Positions 52,867-61,015 of a stretch of DNA of 64,000 bases are shown piece after piece. The stretch's first letter is position 1, and each line of letters begins with the position of its first letter. Under the pieces are notes generated by a model. The model ran no database searches. It was not told the DNA's origin and saw only the letters and a program-made list of their open reading frames with translations. Source of the stretch: an uncultured Tenacibaculum sp. GTDB taxonomy: Bacteria > Bacteroidota > Bacteroidia > Flavobacteriales > Flavobacteriaceae. Both the position numbers and the translations under genes were made by a program. The stretch spans positions 620,001-684,000 of the forward strand of contig NZ_CANMMT010000001.1 in assembly GCF_947499065.1 (NCBI RefSeq), given 5' to 3'.

Positions 52867-53904
52867 ATTTTTATAAATTTTAATTATTAGCTCTCCTTTA
52901 TCATCCATAGAAGCTCTATACATTCCAGCTGTATTAAATTCAAAGGACATATTACCATTTTTATCCAAAGCAACAACTCCACCTGTACCACCAAGTTTTG
53001 TAAGTTTATTTTGAATTACATCTTTAGTAGCTTCTTTTAAAGATTTATTTTGATATTCCATTTGAGCAGAAATATCATAAGCAACCTGAGCCCTAATAAA
53101 ATATTCTCCCCAACCAGTAGATGAAACACCACAAGTTTTGTTATTAGCATAAGTACCAGATCCTATAATTGGAGAATCACCAATTCTATTCCAGCGTTTA
53201 TTAGTCATCCCACCAGTAGATGTCCCTGCAGTAATATTACCTTTTTTATCAAGAGCAACACAACCTACAGTACCATATTTACTATCTTTAATCTCAGGGT
53301 CATAAAAAGCAGATTTGGTATCATGATCTAATGCTGTTTTTTCTTTTTCTTTTATTTTTTGAAGAGACTTAAATCTTTTTTCAGTAAAAAAGTAACTAGG
53401 TTCTACAATTTCTAATCCTTGTTCTTTCGCAAAAATAGAAGCGCCCTTACCAGAAAGTAAAACATGATTTGAATTAGTCATTACCTTTCTAGCAGCTGAG
53501 ATTGGATTTTTCACATCTGTAACACCAGCAACAGCACCAGCATTTAAGTTGTTTCCATTCATAATAGAAGCATCCATTTCATTGGTTTCATTATGTGTAA
53601 AAACAGCTCCTTTACCAGCATTAAAAAGAGGAGAGTTTTCCATAATATGAATTGTTTTTTCAACAGCATCTAAACTTGTACCACCATTTTTTAAAATATT
53701 ATAACCAGTAGTAATGGCTTCTTTCAATTTAGCTTTATAAGCTGCTTCTTTTTCAGGAGTCATATTCTTTTTTAAAATTGTACCAGCTCCACCATGAATA
53801 ACAATAGCAAATTCATTTGTTTTAAGCGTTGTTGAAGGCTCTTTTACTTTGGTACAACTAAGAATTAAAGAGCTTAAAGTAAGAAGAAAAAATGTTTTTT
53901 TCAT
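52864..53904 (-). CDS. Isoaspartyl peptidase/L-asparaginase (Ntn-hydrolase), lipoprotein
   Basis: 346 residues from ATG 53904 (a frame to 53985 would overlap the divergent promoter). Signal KKTFFLLTLSSLILSC, Cys17. The family start is FAIVIHGGAGT; the autocleavage site is KYGTVGCVALD with Thr212 as nucleophile, and GTSTGGMTNKRWNRIGDSPIIG forms the substrate pocket. The enzyme removes isoaspartyl or Asn residues. As a lipoprotein it acts in the periplasm. A perfect 16-bp palindrome is 8 bp upstream of its start. Confidence 0.93.
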   Translation of the reverse strand: MKKTFFLLTLSSLILSCTKVKEPSTTLKTNEFAIVIHGGAGTILKKNMTPEKEAAYKAKLKEAITTGYNILKNGGTSLDAVEKTIHIMENSPLFNAGKGAVFTHNETNEMDASIMNGNNLNAGAVAGVTDVKNPISAARKVMTNSNHVLLSGKGASIFAKEQGLEIVEPSYFFTEKRFKSLQKIKEKEKTALDHDTKSAFYDPEIKDSKYGTVGCVALDKKGNITAGTSTGGMTNKRWNRIGDSPIIGSGTYANNKTCGVSSTGWGEYFIRAQVAYDISAQMEYQNKSLKEATKDVIQNKLTKLGGTGGVVALDKNGNMSFEFNTAGMYRASMDDKGELIIKIYKN

Positions 53905-53912
53905 TTGTTTTT

Positions 53913-53928
53913 TGTTTAATATTAAACA
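53913..53928. promoter_or_regulatory. 16-bp palindrome in the divergent spacer
   Basis: TGTTTAATATTAAACA is a perfect palindrome, 8 bp before the peptidase start and 89 bp before the aldehyde dehydrogenase start. It is a candidate operator. Confidence 0.5.
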
Positions 53929-53973
53929 GAAACTAAAGGTTTTGTTTGATTTATATAAATGTAAAATTATTTG

Positions 53974-53981
53974 TAGTTTTG
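53974..53981 (+). promoter_or_regulatory. -7 promoter element for the aldehyde dehydrogenase
   Basis: TAGTTTTG (TAnnTTTG). TTG at 53946-53948 lies 25 bp upstream, slightly beyond the usual 17-23 bp spacing. Confidence 0.5.
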
Positions 53982-54017
53982 ACAAATAAATTTAAAACAA
54001 CTAAAATTACAATAAAA

Positions 54018-55559
54018 ATGGCAGATTTTGGTATCAAGGAAGCTTTAGCTCAATTAGGCTTAAAAGATATAAATGATGGAACGTCAACAGGTTCAGTAAA
54101 TTTCTCAAATGGAGAAATTATTGAAAGTTACTCACCAGTTGATGGAAAGTTAATAGGAAAAGTAAAAGCTACTACTAGAGAAGATTACGATAAAGTAATG
54201 GATGCTGCAACATCAGCTTTTAAAACTTTTAGAGCAATGCCAGCTCCACAAAGAGGAGAAATTGTTCGTCAATTTGGAAATAAATTAAGAGAGTTAAAAG
54301 AGCCATTAGGTAAATTAGTTTCTTATGAGATGGGTAAATCTTATCAAGAAGGTTTAGGAGAAGTTCAAGAAATGATTGATATCTGTGATTTTGCTGTAGG
54401 ATTATCACGTCAATTAAATGGACAAGTAATTCCATCGGAAAGACCAGGACACGTAATGAGAGAGCAATGGCACCCATTAGGAGTAGTTGGTATTATTTCT
54501 GCATTTAACTTCCCAGTTGCTGTTTGGTCATGGAATACAGCTTTAGCATGGATTTGTGGTAACGTATGCGTATGGAAAGGTTCTGAAAAAGCGCCTTTAT
54601 GTTCAGTAGCATGTCAAAACATTATTGCTGAAGTATTAAAAGATAATAACTTACCAGAAGGAATTTCTTGTATTGTTAATGGAGATTACAAAGTAGGTGA
54701 GTACATTACTGAAGATACTCGTATTCCTTTAGTATCTGCAACAGGTTCTACTAGAATGGGACGTATTGTTGGAGCTAAGGTTGCTGAGCGTTTTGGTAAA
54801 TCATTATTAGAGTTAGGAGGAAACAATGCAATTATTATTACTCCAACTGCCGACTTAAAAGTAGTTGTTCCAGGAGCAGTATTTGGGGCAGTAGGTACTT
54901 GTGGTCAACGTTGTACATCAACTCGTAGATTAATTATTCACGAATCTGTGTATGATAAAGTAAGAGATGCTATTGTTGGTGCTTACGGACAAATTAGAAT
55001 TGGAAATCCATTAGATGAAAATAATCACGTTGGACCATTAATCGATAAAGATGCTGTAAATACTTATTTAGCTGCTATTGAAAAAGCAAAAGCTGAAGGA
55101 GGAAAAGTATTAGTAGAAGGAGGCGTTTTAGAAGGAGAAGGATACGAAAGTGGATGTTATGTTAAGCCAGCTATTATAGAGGCTGAAAACCACTTTGAAA
55201 TCGTTCAACATGAAACATTTGCTCCAATCTTATATTTAATGAAGTATTCAGGAGATGTAGAAAATGCGATTGAATTACAAAATGGTGTTGCGCAAGGATT
55301 ATCATCATCTATTATGACAAGTGAAATGAAAGAAGCTGAAAGATTCTTATCGTTTGCTGGATCTGATTGTGGTATTGCTAATGTAAACATTGGTACTTCA
55401 GGAGCTGAGATTGGTGGAGCATTTGGAGGAGAAAAAGAAACTGGAGGAGGACGTGAGTCTGGTTCAGATTCTTGGAAAGTTTATATGAGAAGACAAACAA
55501 ACACGGTTAATTATTCAGACGAATTACCGTTAGCTCAAGGAATTAAGTTCGATTTATAA
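54018..55559 (+). CDS. Aldehyde dehydrogenase, ALDH7 type (piperideine-6-carboxylate/alpha-aminoadipate semialdehyde dehydrogenase)
   Basis: 513 residues from ATG 54018; the frame runs further up to 53946 but that overlaps the promoter. Catalytic Glu265 (SLLELGGNN) and Cys299 (CGQRCTSTRR) are in place, with the NAD site GVVGIISAFNFPVAVW (about 155-170). The blocks VEGGVLEGEGYESGCYVKPAIIE and GGAFGGEKETGGGRESGSDSWKVYMRRQT are typical for the lysine-catabolism ALDH7 group. It oxidises aminoadipate semialdehyde. Strong G-rich codon use suggests high expression. Confidence 0.92.
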   Translation: MADFGIKEALAQLGLKDINDGTSTGSVNFSNGEIIESYSPVDGKLIGKVKATTREDYDKVMDAATSAFKTFRAMPAPQRGEIVRQFGNKLRELKEPLGKLVSYEMGKSYQEGLGEVQEMIDICDFAVGLSRQLNGQVIPSERPGHVMREQWHPLGVVGIISAFNFPVAVWSWNTALAWICGNVCVWKGSEKAPLCSVACQNIIAEVLKDNNLPEGISCIVNGDYKVGEYITEDTRIPLVSATGSTRMGRIVGAKVAERFGKSLLELGGNNAIIITPTADLKVVVPGAVFGAVGTCGQRCTSTRRLIIHESVYDKVRDAIVGAYGQIRIGNPLDENNHVGPLIDKDAVNTYLAAIEKAKAEGGKVLVEGGVLEGEGYESGCYVKPAIIEAENHFEIVQHETFAPILYLMKYSGDVENAIELQNGVAQGLSSSIMTSEMKEAERFLSFAGSDCGIANVNIGTSGAEIGGAFGGEKETGGGRESGSDSWKVYMRRQTNTVNYSDELPLAQGIKFDL

Positions 55560-55583
55560 TAGATATTTATCTATAAATAATTA

Positions 55584-55614
55584 AAAAAGTCACATCTCTA
55601 CGATGTGACTTTTT
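55584..55614. terminator. Bidirectional terminator
   Basis: AAAAAGTCACATC/GATGTGACTTTTT stem, 5-nt loop, between the dehydrogenase and the convergent ankyrin gene. Confidence 0.92.
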
Positions 55615-55638
55615 GTTTTGAGATAGTTAGGTTTTTTG

Positions 55639-56022
55639 TTACTTATCCATTGCTTCTTTAATTATCTTATAAGATTCATGAGCTTTAGACATTTTAGCAT
55701 ATTGAAGAGCTGTAAAATCACCTTTCTCAGATTTTGTATATAATTTTGCTCCTTTACTAATTAGTAATTTAACAATTTCTACTTTATTATATCTGGCAGC
55801 AAACATTAATGGAGTTAATCCAGTAGATTTTCTATTAATATTTGTGCCGTTTTCTATTAAACTTTTAACAGCGTCATAGTTTCCAGCTTTAATCAATTTA
55901 CATAGTGTACTAACATTTGGATACTCTATTGATGTTTTAAAAGTTGGTTTGTGTAAATCAGAAGCTGTAATGGTTCCAAAAGATACTACGATAGCGAATA
56001 CGGTTAAGATTAATTTTTTCAT
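55639..56022 (-). CDS. Exported ankyrin-repeat protein
   Basis: 127 residues. Signal peptide KKLILTVFAIVVSFGTITAS, then about three ankyrin repeats: NYDAVKSLIENGTNINRKSTGLTPLMFAARYNKVEIVKLLISKGAK and a last one with GDFTALQYAKMSKAH. Ankyrin repeats mediate protein binding; the partner is unknown. A 231-bp AT-rich spacer without a further gene separates it from the divergent DUF1800 gene. Confidence 0.85.
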   Translation of the reverse strand: MKKLILTVFAIVVSFGTITASDLHKPTFKTSIEYPNVSTLCKLIKAGNYDAVKSLIENGTNINRKSTGLTPLMFAARYNKVEIVKLLISKGAKLYTKSEKGDFTALQYAKMSKAHESYKIIKEAMDK

Positions 56023-56253
56023 GATGTTGAGTTTTTTAGATTAGGATTATGACTAATAGACGCCTATTGAAAAAAAACGTTTCACTAGAAATTAATAGTT
56101 AACAGATATTTAATAAATGTTCTTAAAGAGGTCTTAAAATTAATTTTTATTTAATGTTAAATTATTGTTTTTTAAACTTTTAGTTCTTTTTGTGTATAAA
56201 GAAATAAAAATTAAGTTTTTAAACCTTTTGATAAAATAAGTGTCAAAATAAAT

Positions 56254-57627
56254 ATGGAAACAAGACAGATACAACATTTATATAATAGAATTGGTTTTGG
56301 AATTACTTCTGTAGAATTAGAAGAATATAAGAACAAATCCAAAAAAGAAATTATAAAAACTTTATTTGAAGAGTCTGAAAAAATACGTCCTTTAGAAATA
56401 GATACTTCTTTTATTTCAAATCTTACGAGAGAAGATTTGAAAAATAAAAAGAAGCGAAAAGAGCTTATGAAAATGAGCAGAAAAAAGATTATCGAACTTA
56501 ATAAAGTTTGGTTAGATCGATTGTATTCACCAAAGGAATTGTTACGAGAAAAAATGACGCTGTTTTGGGCTAACCATTTTGTTTGTGAAGATAAAAACAT
56601 GCTGTTTGCCAAGCAATATAACAATGCGTTGCGAACCCATGCATTAGGCGATTTTAGAACCTTTGTTAAAGTAATTTCAAAAGAGCCTGCTATGTTAAAA
56701 TACTTAAATAATAAACAGAATAAAAAGAAAAGTCCAAACGAAAATTTTGCAAGAGAACTGATGGAGCTTTTTACTTTAGGACAAGGAAATTATACTGAAA
56801 AAGATATACAAGAAAGTGCAAGAGCATTTACTGGTTATAATCATAATTTTTTTGGTGAGTTTAGAATGCGCAGGCGCCAACATGATGAAGGAGAAAAAAC
56901 ATTTTTGGGATATACAGGAAATTTTGATGGAGATGATATTATAGATATTATTCTAAAACAGAAGCAATGTGCACAATTTATTTGCGAAAAAATCTATGGC
57001 TATTTCGTAAATGAAAATCTTAATTCTGAACATGTTAATAAAATGGTTTCGGTATTTTATCCAAATTATAATATTGAAGAATTAATGTTTTTTGTATTGA
57101 CTTCTGAATGGTTTTATGAAGAAGAAAATATTGGAACCAAGATAAAGTCACCCATTGAATTTTTAGTAGGATTACATACAGTAGTTCCATTCACTATAGA
57201 AAAAAACAAACACAGTTTGTTAATTCAGAAGTTATTAGGACAAATTTTATTAAGACCTCCCAATGTAGCAGGGTGGAAGGGAGGAAAAACATGGATAGAT
57301 AGTAATACCATAGTTACTCGATTAAGATTGCCATCCGTATTATTAAACAATGCAGAAATAACGTATTCAGATAAAGGAGATTTAGAAGATGAGGTAAGAA
57401 GTTTTAGCGAGAAAAGATTAAGAAGAAGAACTTTTATAAAAGCTACACCAAATTGGACTTCTTTTGAAAACAATTTTCCAGCACAGTCAAATCAAGAATT
57501 AATTAAACAAATTCTTATAAGTCCAATAAATAAAGGAACATTAAAAGTTTTAGAAAATAGTGAGTTAGTATCTAAACAAGATTTTTGTGTGCAGTTAATG
57601 TCGTTACCAGAATATCAATTATGTTAA
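56254..57627 (+). CDS. DUF1800 family protein
   Basis: 457 residues without a signal peptide. Family blocks: HLYNRIGFGITSVELEEY at the start, REKMTLFWANHFV, NFARELMELFTLGQGNYTEKDIQESARAFTGY, DEGEKTFLGYTGNFDGDDIID and LRPPNVAGWKGGKTWIDS. The role is unknown. In many bacteria DUF1800 and DUF1501 genes are neighbours, and here the DUF1501 gene follows 12 bp later, which supports a shared function. Confidence 0.93.
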   Translation: METRQIQHLYNRIGFGITSVELEEYKNKSKKEIIKTLFEESEKIRPLEIDTSFISNLTREDLKNKKKRKELMKMSRKKIIELNKVWLDRLYSPKELLREKMTLFWANHFVCEDKNMLFAKQYNNALRTHALGDFRTFVKVISKEPAMLKYLNNKQNKKKSPNENFARELMELFTLGQGNYTEKDIQESARAFTGYNHNFFGEFRMRRRQHDEGEKTFLGYTGNFDGDDIIDIILKQKQCAQFICEKIYGYFVNENLNSEHVNKMVSVFYPNYNIEELMFFVLTSEWFYEEENIGTKIKSPIEFLVGLHTVVPFTIEKNKHSLLIQKLLGQILLRPPNVAGWKGGKTWIDSNTIVTRLRLPSVLLNNAEITYSDKGDLEDEVRSFSEKRLRRRTFIKATPNWTSFENNFPAQSNQELIKQILISPINKGTLKVLENSELVSKQDFCVQLMSLPEYQLC

Positions 57628-57639
57628 AAAAGAGAAGAG

Positions 57640-58833
57640 ATGGATAGAAGAAATTTTATAAAAAGAACTTCATTAGCAAGTGGTGGATTATTTTTTGTGC
57701 CTCAGTTTGTAAAAGCATTTGAGCAGCAAGCACAACAATTGTTTAGTAATAAAAAAATAATAATTGTTCAATTAAAAGGAGGAAATGATGGATTAAATAC
57801 CGTTGTGCCTTTTAGAAATGATATTTATTATCAAAAAAGAAACGGAATTTCCATACCTAAAAACAATTTATTAAGGTTGAATGATGAGGTTGGTTTACAT
57901 AAAAGCTTAGTACCACTTCAAAAAATATACGATAAAGGTTATTTGAGTATTATAAACAATGTAGGATATCCAAATCCAAATCGTTCACACTTTAGATCTA
58001 CAGATATTTGGCAAACGGCAAGTGATAGTAATGAATATTTACAAAGTGGTTGGGTAGGACGCTTTTTAGACACAACCAATTCAAAACCATATAAGGCCAT
58101 TGAAGTAGACGAAAGCCTCTCTTTAATGCTAAAAGGAGAGCTGCAAAATGGATTGGCAGTAACTAACCCGAAACTTTTATATCAGTCGCTTAAACAGCCT
58201 TTTTTTACCGAAATTTTAAATAATTATAATGATACACATTTAAATGAGCATAATCTAGGATATTTATATAATACAATGATAGATGCTAAATCTTCGGCAA
58301 AATATATTCATGAAAAAAGTAAGACTACAACATCTAAAGCAAGCTATCCAAAAAATGTATTTGGAAAACAATTAAAAACAATTGCAGAATTTATTAATTC
58401 AGGACTAGAAACACAAGTATATTATGCAGCTTTAAGTGGTTTTGATACACATGCAAATCAGGTAAATAGACAAGCTCGTTTATTAGACTTATATGCTAAG
58501 AGTATGGAGGTTTTTGTAGATGATTTAGAGAAAAATAATAAGTTGGACGATGTGTTGATAATTACGTTCTCAGAATTTGGTAGGAGAGTGCAACAAAATG
58601 CAGCAAATGGAACAGATCATGGTACAGCGAATAATGTTTTTATAATAGGAAAACATTTAAAAAAGCAAGGCTTATATAATGACTTGCCTGATTTACAAAA
58701 TTTAGACACTAATGGAGATTTAAAATATGAAATAGACTTTAGAGAAATTTATGCTACACTTTTAGATAAATGGTTGCAAGTGGATGATACACAAATTTTA
58801 AATAAACAATTTTCTAAATTAAGTTTTGTATAA
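57640..58833 (+). CDS. DUF1501 family protein with twin-arginine-like signal
   Basis: 397 residues. The N-terminus DRRNFIKRTSLASGGLFFVP fits a Tat signal (RRNFIK). Family blocks: IIVQLKGGNDGLNTVVPF, then NVGYPNPNRSHFRSTDIWQTA, GFDTHANQVNRQARLLDLYA, and LIITFSEFGRRVQQNAANGTDHGTANNVFIIG, a sulfatase-like fold. Probably exported folded. Paired with the DUF1800 gene and convergent with the anti-sigma gene (6 bp apart). Confidence 0.93.
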   Translation: MDRRNFIKRTSLASGGLFFVPQFVKAFEQQAQQLFSNKKIIIVQLKGGNDGLNTVVPFRNDIYYQKRNGISIPKNNLLRLNDEVGLHKSLVPLQKIYDKGYLSIINNVGYPNPNRSHFRSTDIWQTASDSNEYLQSGWVGRFLDTTNSKPYKAIEVDESLSLMLKGELQNGLAVTNPKLLYQSLKQPFFTEILNNYNDTHLNEHNLGYLYNTMIDAKSSAKYIHEKSKTTTSKASYPKNVFGKQLKTIAEFINSGLETQVYYAALSGFDTHANQVNRQARLLDLYAKSMEVFVDDLEKNNKLDDVLIITFSEFGRRVQQNAANGTDHGTANNVFIIGKHLKKQGLYNDLPDLQNLDTNGDLKYEIDFREIYATLLDKWLQVDDTQILNKQFSKLSFV

Positions 58834-58839
58834 GAGCTA

Positions 58840-59562
58840 TTAATCTAAAGAACTTAAAATTTTTCTAGCTTTCTTGTAGTTATAATTTGTTGGGTTTTTA
58901 ATAATAGTTTCTAAAGCTTTTTTCAAAGCAGATTTATTATTTAATTTCATGTAGGTTATGGCTTCATACCAGTTTCCTTTACTGGCATCAATAGCATCGC
59001 TTTGTTTTAATTTATTGAAAGTAATTAAAGCTTCTTTTTCATCATGTAGTTTTAGTAAAGAAATTCCTTTATAGATAAGAACATTAGGATTGGGTTTAGA
59101 AGAAGTATCTAATTGAAGATTACATAAACTTAAACTTTTTTGATAGTTTTCGTTTTTAAACGCAATTTCAATTTCTTCAAGAGCTTGTTGTTGATTATTC
59201 CCTTGGACGATAAAAGAAGGCATATCTATTTTATTAGAGTGAATAGCATATAATTTATGTAAACCAACAGGAATAGATTGATAATAAAAGAAAAGACCAA
59301 CCAATGCTATTATTGTAGCAGCTATAGATACATAAAGGTAATTGTATTTTTTTCTAGTAGTTTGTAAATAACTCTTTTCAGCCGATAGTAAATTATTTTT
59401 GAAATTAGTATACTCATGTTTTTCAACTAATTTTTTACTCAGGAAAACATGTTCTTTTAAGTCATCATTATCAGCTATTATTTTTTCGAAAGCTAGTTTT
59501 TCTTCAAAAGACATTTCTCCTGCTAAGTAACGTTCGGTTTGTATTTCAATAGTGTTCTCCAT
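58840..59562 (-). CDS. Membrane anti-sigma-like protein with periplasmic TPR region
   Basis: 240 residues. The N-terminal 50 residues (ERYLAGEMSFEEKLAFEKII) match the cytoplasmic anti-sigma N-terminal domain type. One transmembrane helix at about 75-95 is followed by a helical TPR-like periplasmic part (FKNENYQKSLSLCNLQLDT, VLIYKGISLLKLHDEKEALITF, WYEAITYMKLNNKSALKKAL). It starts 3 bp after the sigma stop, so co-expressed. A zinc-binding HxxC-type motif is absent. Likely holds the sigma factor at the membrane. Confidence 0.82.
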   Translation of the reverse strand: MENTIEIQTERYLAGEMSFEEKLAFEKIIADNDDLKEHVFLSKKLVEKHEYTNFKNNLLSAEKSYLQTTRKKYNYLYVSIAATIIALVGLFFYYQSIPVGLHKLYAIHSNKIDMPSFIVQGNNQQQALEEIEIAFKNENYQKSLSLCNLQLDTSSKPNPNVLIYKGISLLKLHDEKEALITFNKLKQSDAIDASKGNWYEAITYMKLNNKSALKKALETIIKNPTNYNYKKARKILSSLD

Positions 59563-59565
59563 AAT

Positions 59566-60123
59566 TTAAATATCTTTCAAATCATAATACCTTTTGTCGC
59601 TTTGAATCATTTTAAACAGTTTTTTTTTACACTTAAAAACCTTTTGTCTAGCAGCATTTTCGTTAGGCAAATTAAGTTTTTTAAAAATTGATTCGTAAGG
59701 AGTTTTTTGTAGCATTAATTTTAATATGGTAATGCAATCATCTTTTAAGAGGTTAAATTTTTCTTCAAATAATTCCCATTGACGCTCTTTTAATTCGAAT
59801 GTATTGTCTTCAATATCATTACTTATAAGAGTAGTTAGGTCGGTTTCTGTTACCTTATTTTTAGTTACTTTTTTAATCCATAGGTTTTTACAAGTAAAAA
59901 ATAAATAACTATCAAAAGCTATAATTTTTAGATTTCCACTTTTAAGTCCAGAATATAAAATTAGCAAAGCTTCTTGAAAAATATCTAAAGCATCGGATTT
60001 TGTACCATTATTTTTCAGAATATATTTTTTTACTCCAGTAAAATTTTTGGCATAAATTTTCTCTAAAACCTCTTGTTTTCCCTCTATAAATAGCTTTATA
60101 AAATTCTGATTTTCATCTGTCAT
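59566..60123 (-). CDS. ECF-type RNA polymerase sigma factor
   Basis: 185 residues. Region 2 reads IYAKNFTGVKKYILKNNGTKSDALDIFQEALLILY; region 4 is LLKDDCITILKLMLQKTPYESIFKKLNLPNENAARQKVFKCKKKLF. The family is divergent from RpoE, but the order of helices is right, and the following anti-sigma-like gene fits. Divergent from a lipoprotein-subtilase-CHAT cluster across 116 bp, which suggests it controls that cluster. Confidence 0.85.
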   Translation of the reverse strand: MTDENQNFIKLFIEGKQEVLEKIYAKNFTGVKKYILKNNGTKSDALDIFQEALLILYSGLKSGNLKIIAFDSYLFFTCKNLWIKKVTKNKVTETDLTTLISNDIEDNTFELKERQWELFEEKFNLLKDDCITILKLMLQKTPYESIFKKLNLPNENAARQKVFKCKKKLFKMIQSDKRYYDLKDI

Positions 60124-60187
60124 AGATTTTTTTTCAAAAAAGTAGTAACAAAGATGCTAAAATTACTCTTAATAAAAAACAGCGTTT

Positions 60188-60215
60188 AAATCTAGTACGC
60201 AAAAAGAAAATCTAG
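60188..60215. promoter_or_regulatory. Direct repeat AAATCTAG in the divergent sigma/lipoprotein spacer
   Basis: AAATCTAG occurs at 60188-60195 and again at 60208-60215, 20 bp apart (about two helical turns), 25-52 bp before the lipoprotein start. It could be recognised by the divergently encoded sigma factor or by another regulator. Confidence 0.45.
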
Positions 60216-60239
60216 ATGTATAATTAAACTAACCGAACA

Positions 60240-60911
60240 ATGAAAAAATTTTTATTTTTTATAGCTGTAGTAATTTTTGCTAGCTGTAATTCAAACGATG
60301 AAACCCTTAAGGTAAATGAACAACCTAGAGAAGAATTTTTAACTAGGAGTGCCAATGAAGATTATAAAGATAATCAAATAGGATACTTTAAAAGTATTAA
60401 TGCAAAATCAGTTATGGAAGGAAATAAAGAAGGAGAAGGTATTGTAACTGTATGGATAACTTATGGAGAATATAAAGAGATGAGAAGTAACCCAGATTAT
60501 TTATTTAATGCTCGTAAAGTTAAAGGTAGTACTGAAGAAAATCCAATTATTGTCTCAGCTAAATATAATGGGGCAGTAGGAGGAGCAACTCCAATAGACT
60601 ACGATGATTTAGATGATGATCCTGATAACCCTTGTGCTTCTGCAATTAAGTTAGATAAATTTAATAGATTTTATAATTCAAAAATGGGTTGTCAGTGGTC
60701 TTTTAACAGTTGGAAACAGTATCTTCAAGGTTTAGCTAATTCAACATGTTCAAGTTACAGTATTTGGAAACATGTATGTTGTAATAATGTGAATTACGGT
60801 TATATTATGGTTTTTCCACCAAATCCATGTTATCCAGATCCTAATTTTGAAACAGGAAAAGTGGTAACAGGAAAATGGATAGCATACAAATCAGAAGAAG
60901 CACATAATTAA
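60240..60911 (+). CDS. Cys-rich lipoprotein of unknown family
   Basis: 223 residues. Signal KKFLFFIAVVIFASC with Cys16. The mature part has a beta-rich part (GIVTVWITYGEYKEMRSNPDYLF), an acidic patch (DYDDLDDDPDNP), and then many Cys (DNPCAS, SKMGCQW, STCSSYS, HVCCNN, PNPCYP), which suggests a disulfide-rich fold on the surface. I do not recognise it. First gene of the subtilase-CHAT cluster. Own terminator follows. Confidence 0.7.
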   Translation: MKKFLFFIAVVIFASCNSNDETLKVNEQPREEFLTRSANEDYKDNQIGYFKSINAKSVMEGNKEGEGIVTVWITYGEYKEMRSNPDYLFNARKVKGSTEENPIIVSAKYNGAVGGATPIDYDDLDDDPDNPCASAIKLDKFNRFYNSKMGCQWSFNSWKQYLQGLANSTCSSYSIWKHVCCNNVNYGYIMVFPPNPCYPDPNFETGKVVTGKWIAYKSEEAHN

Positions 60912-60927
60912 ATTTAAGTTTATTAAC

Positions 60928-60969
60928 TAACTGTATGTTTTTATTTATAAAGCATACAGTTAATTTTTT
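60928..60969 (+). terminator. Hairpin terminator after the Cys-rich lipoprotein
   Basis: 10-bp perfect stem TAACTGTATG/CATACAGTTA, 15-nt loop, T6 after it. It suggests partial separation of the subtilase gene. Confidence 0.75.
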
Positions 60970-61015
60970 ATACTAGATTTTATTAGAGTTAATAACTAAC
61001 AAACACTAATTGAAA

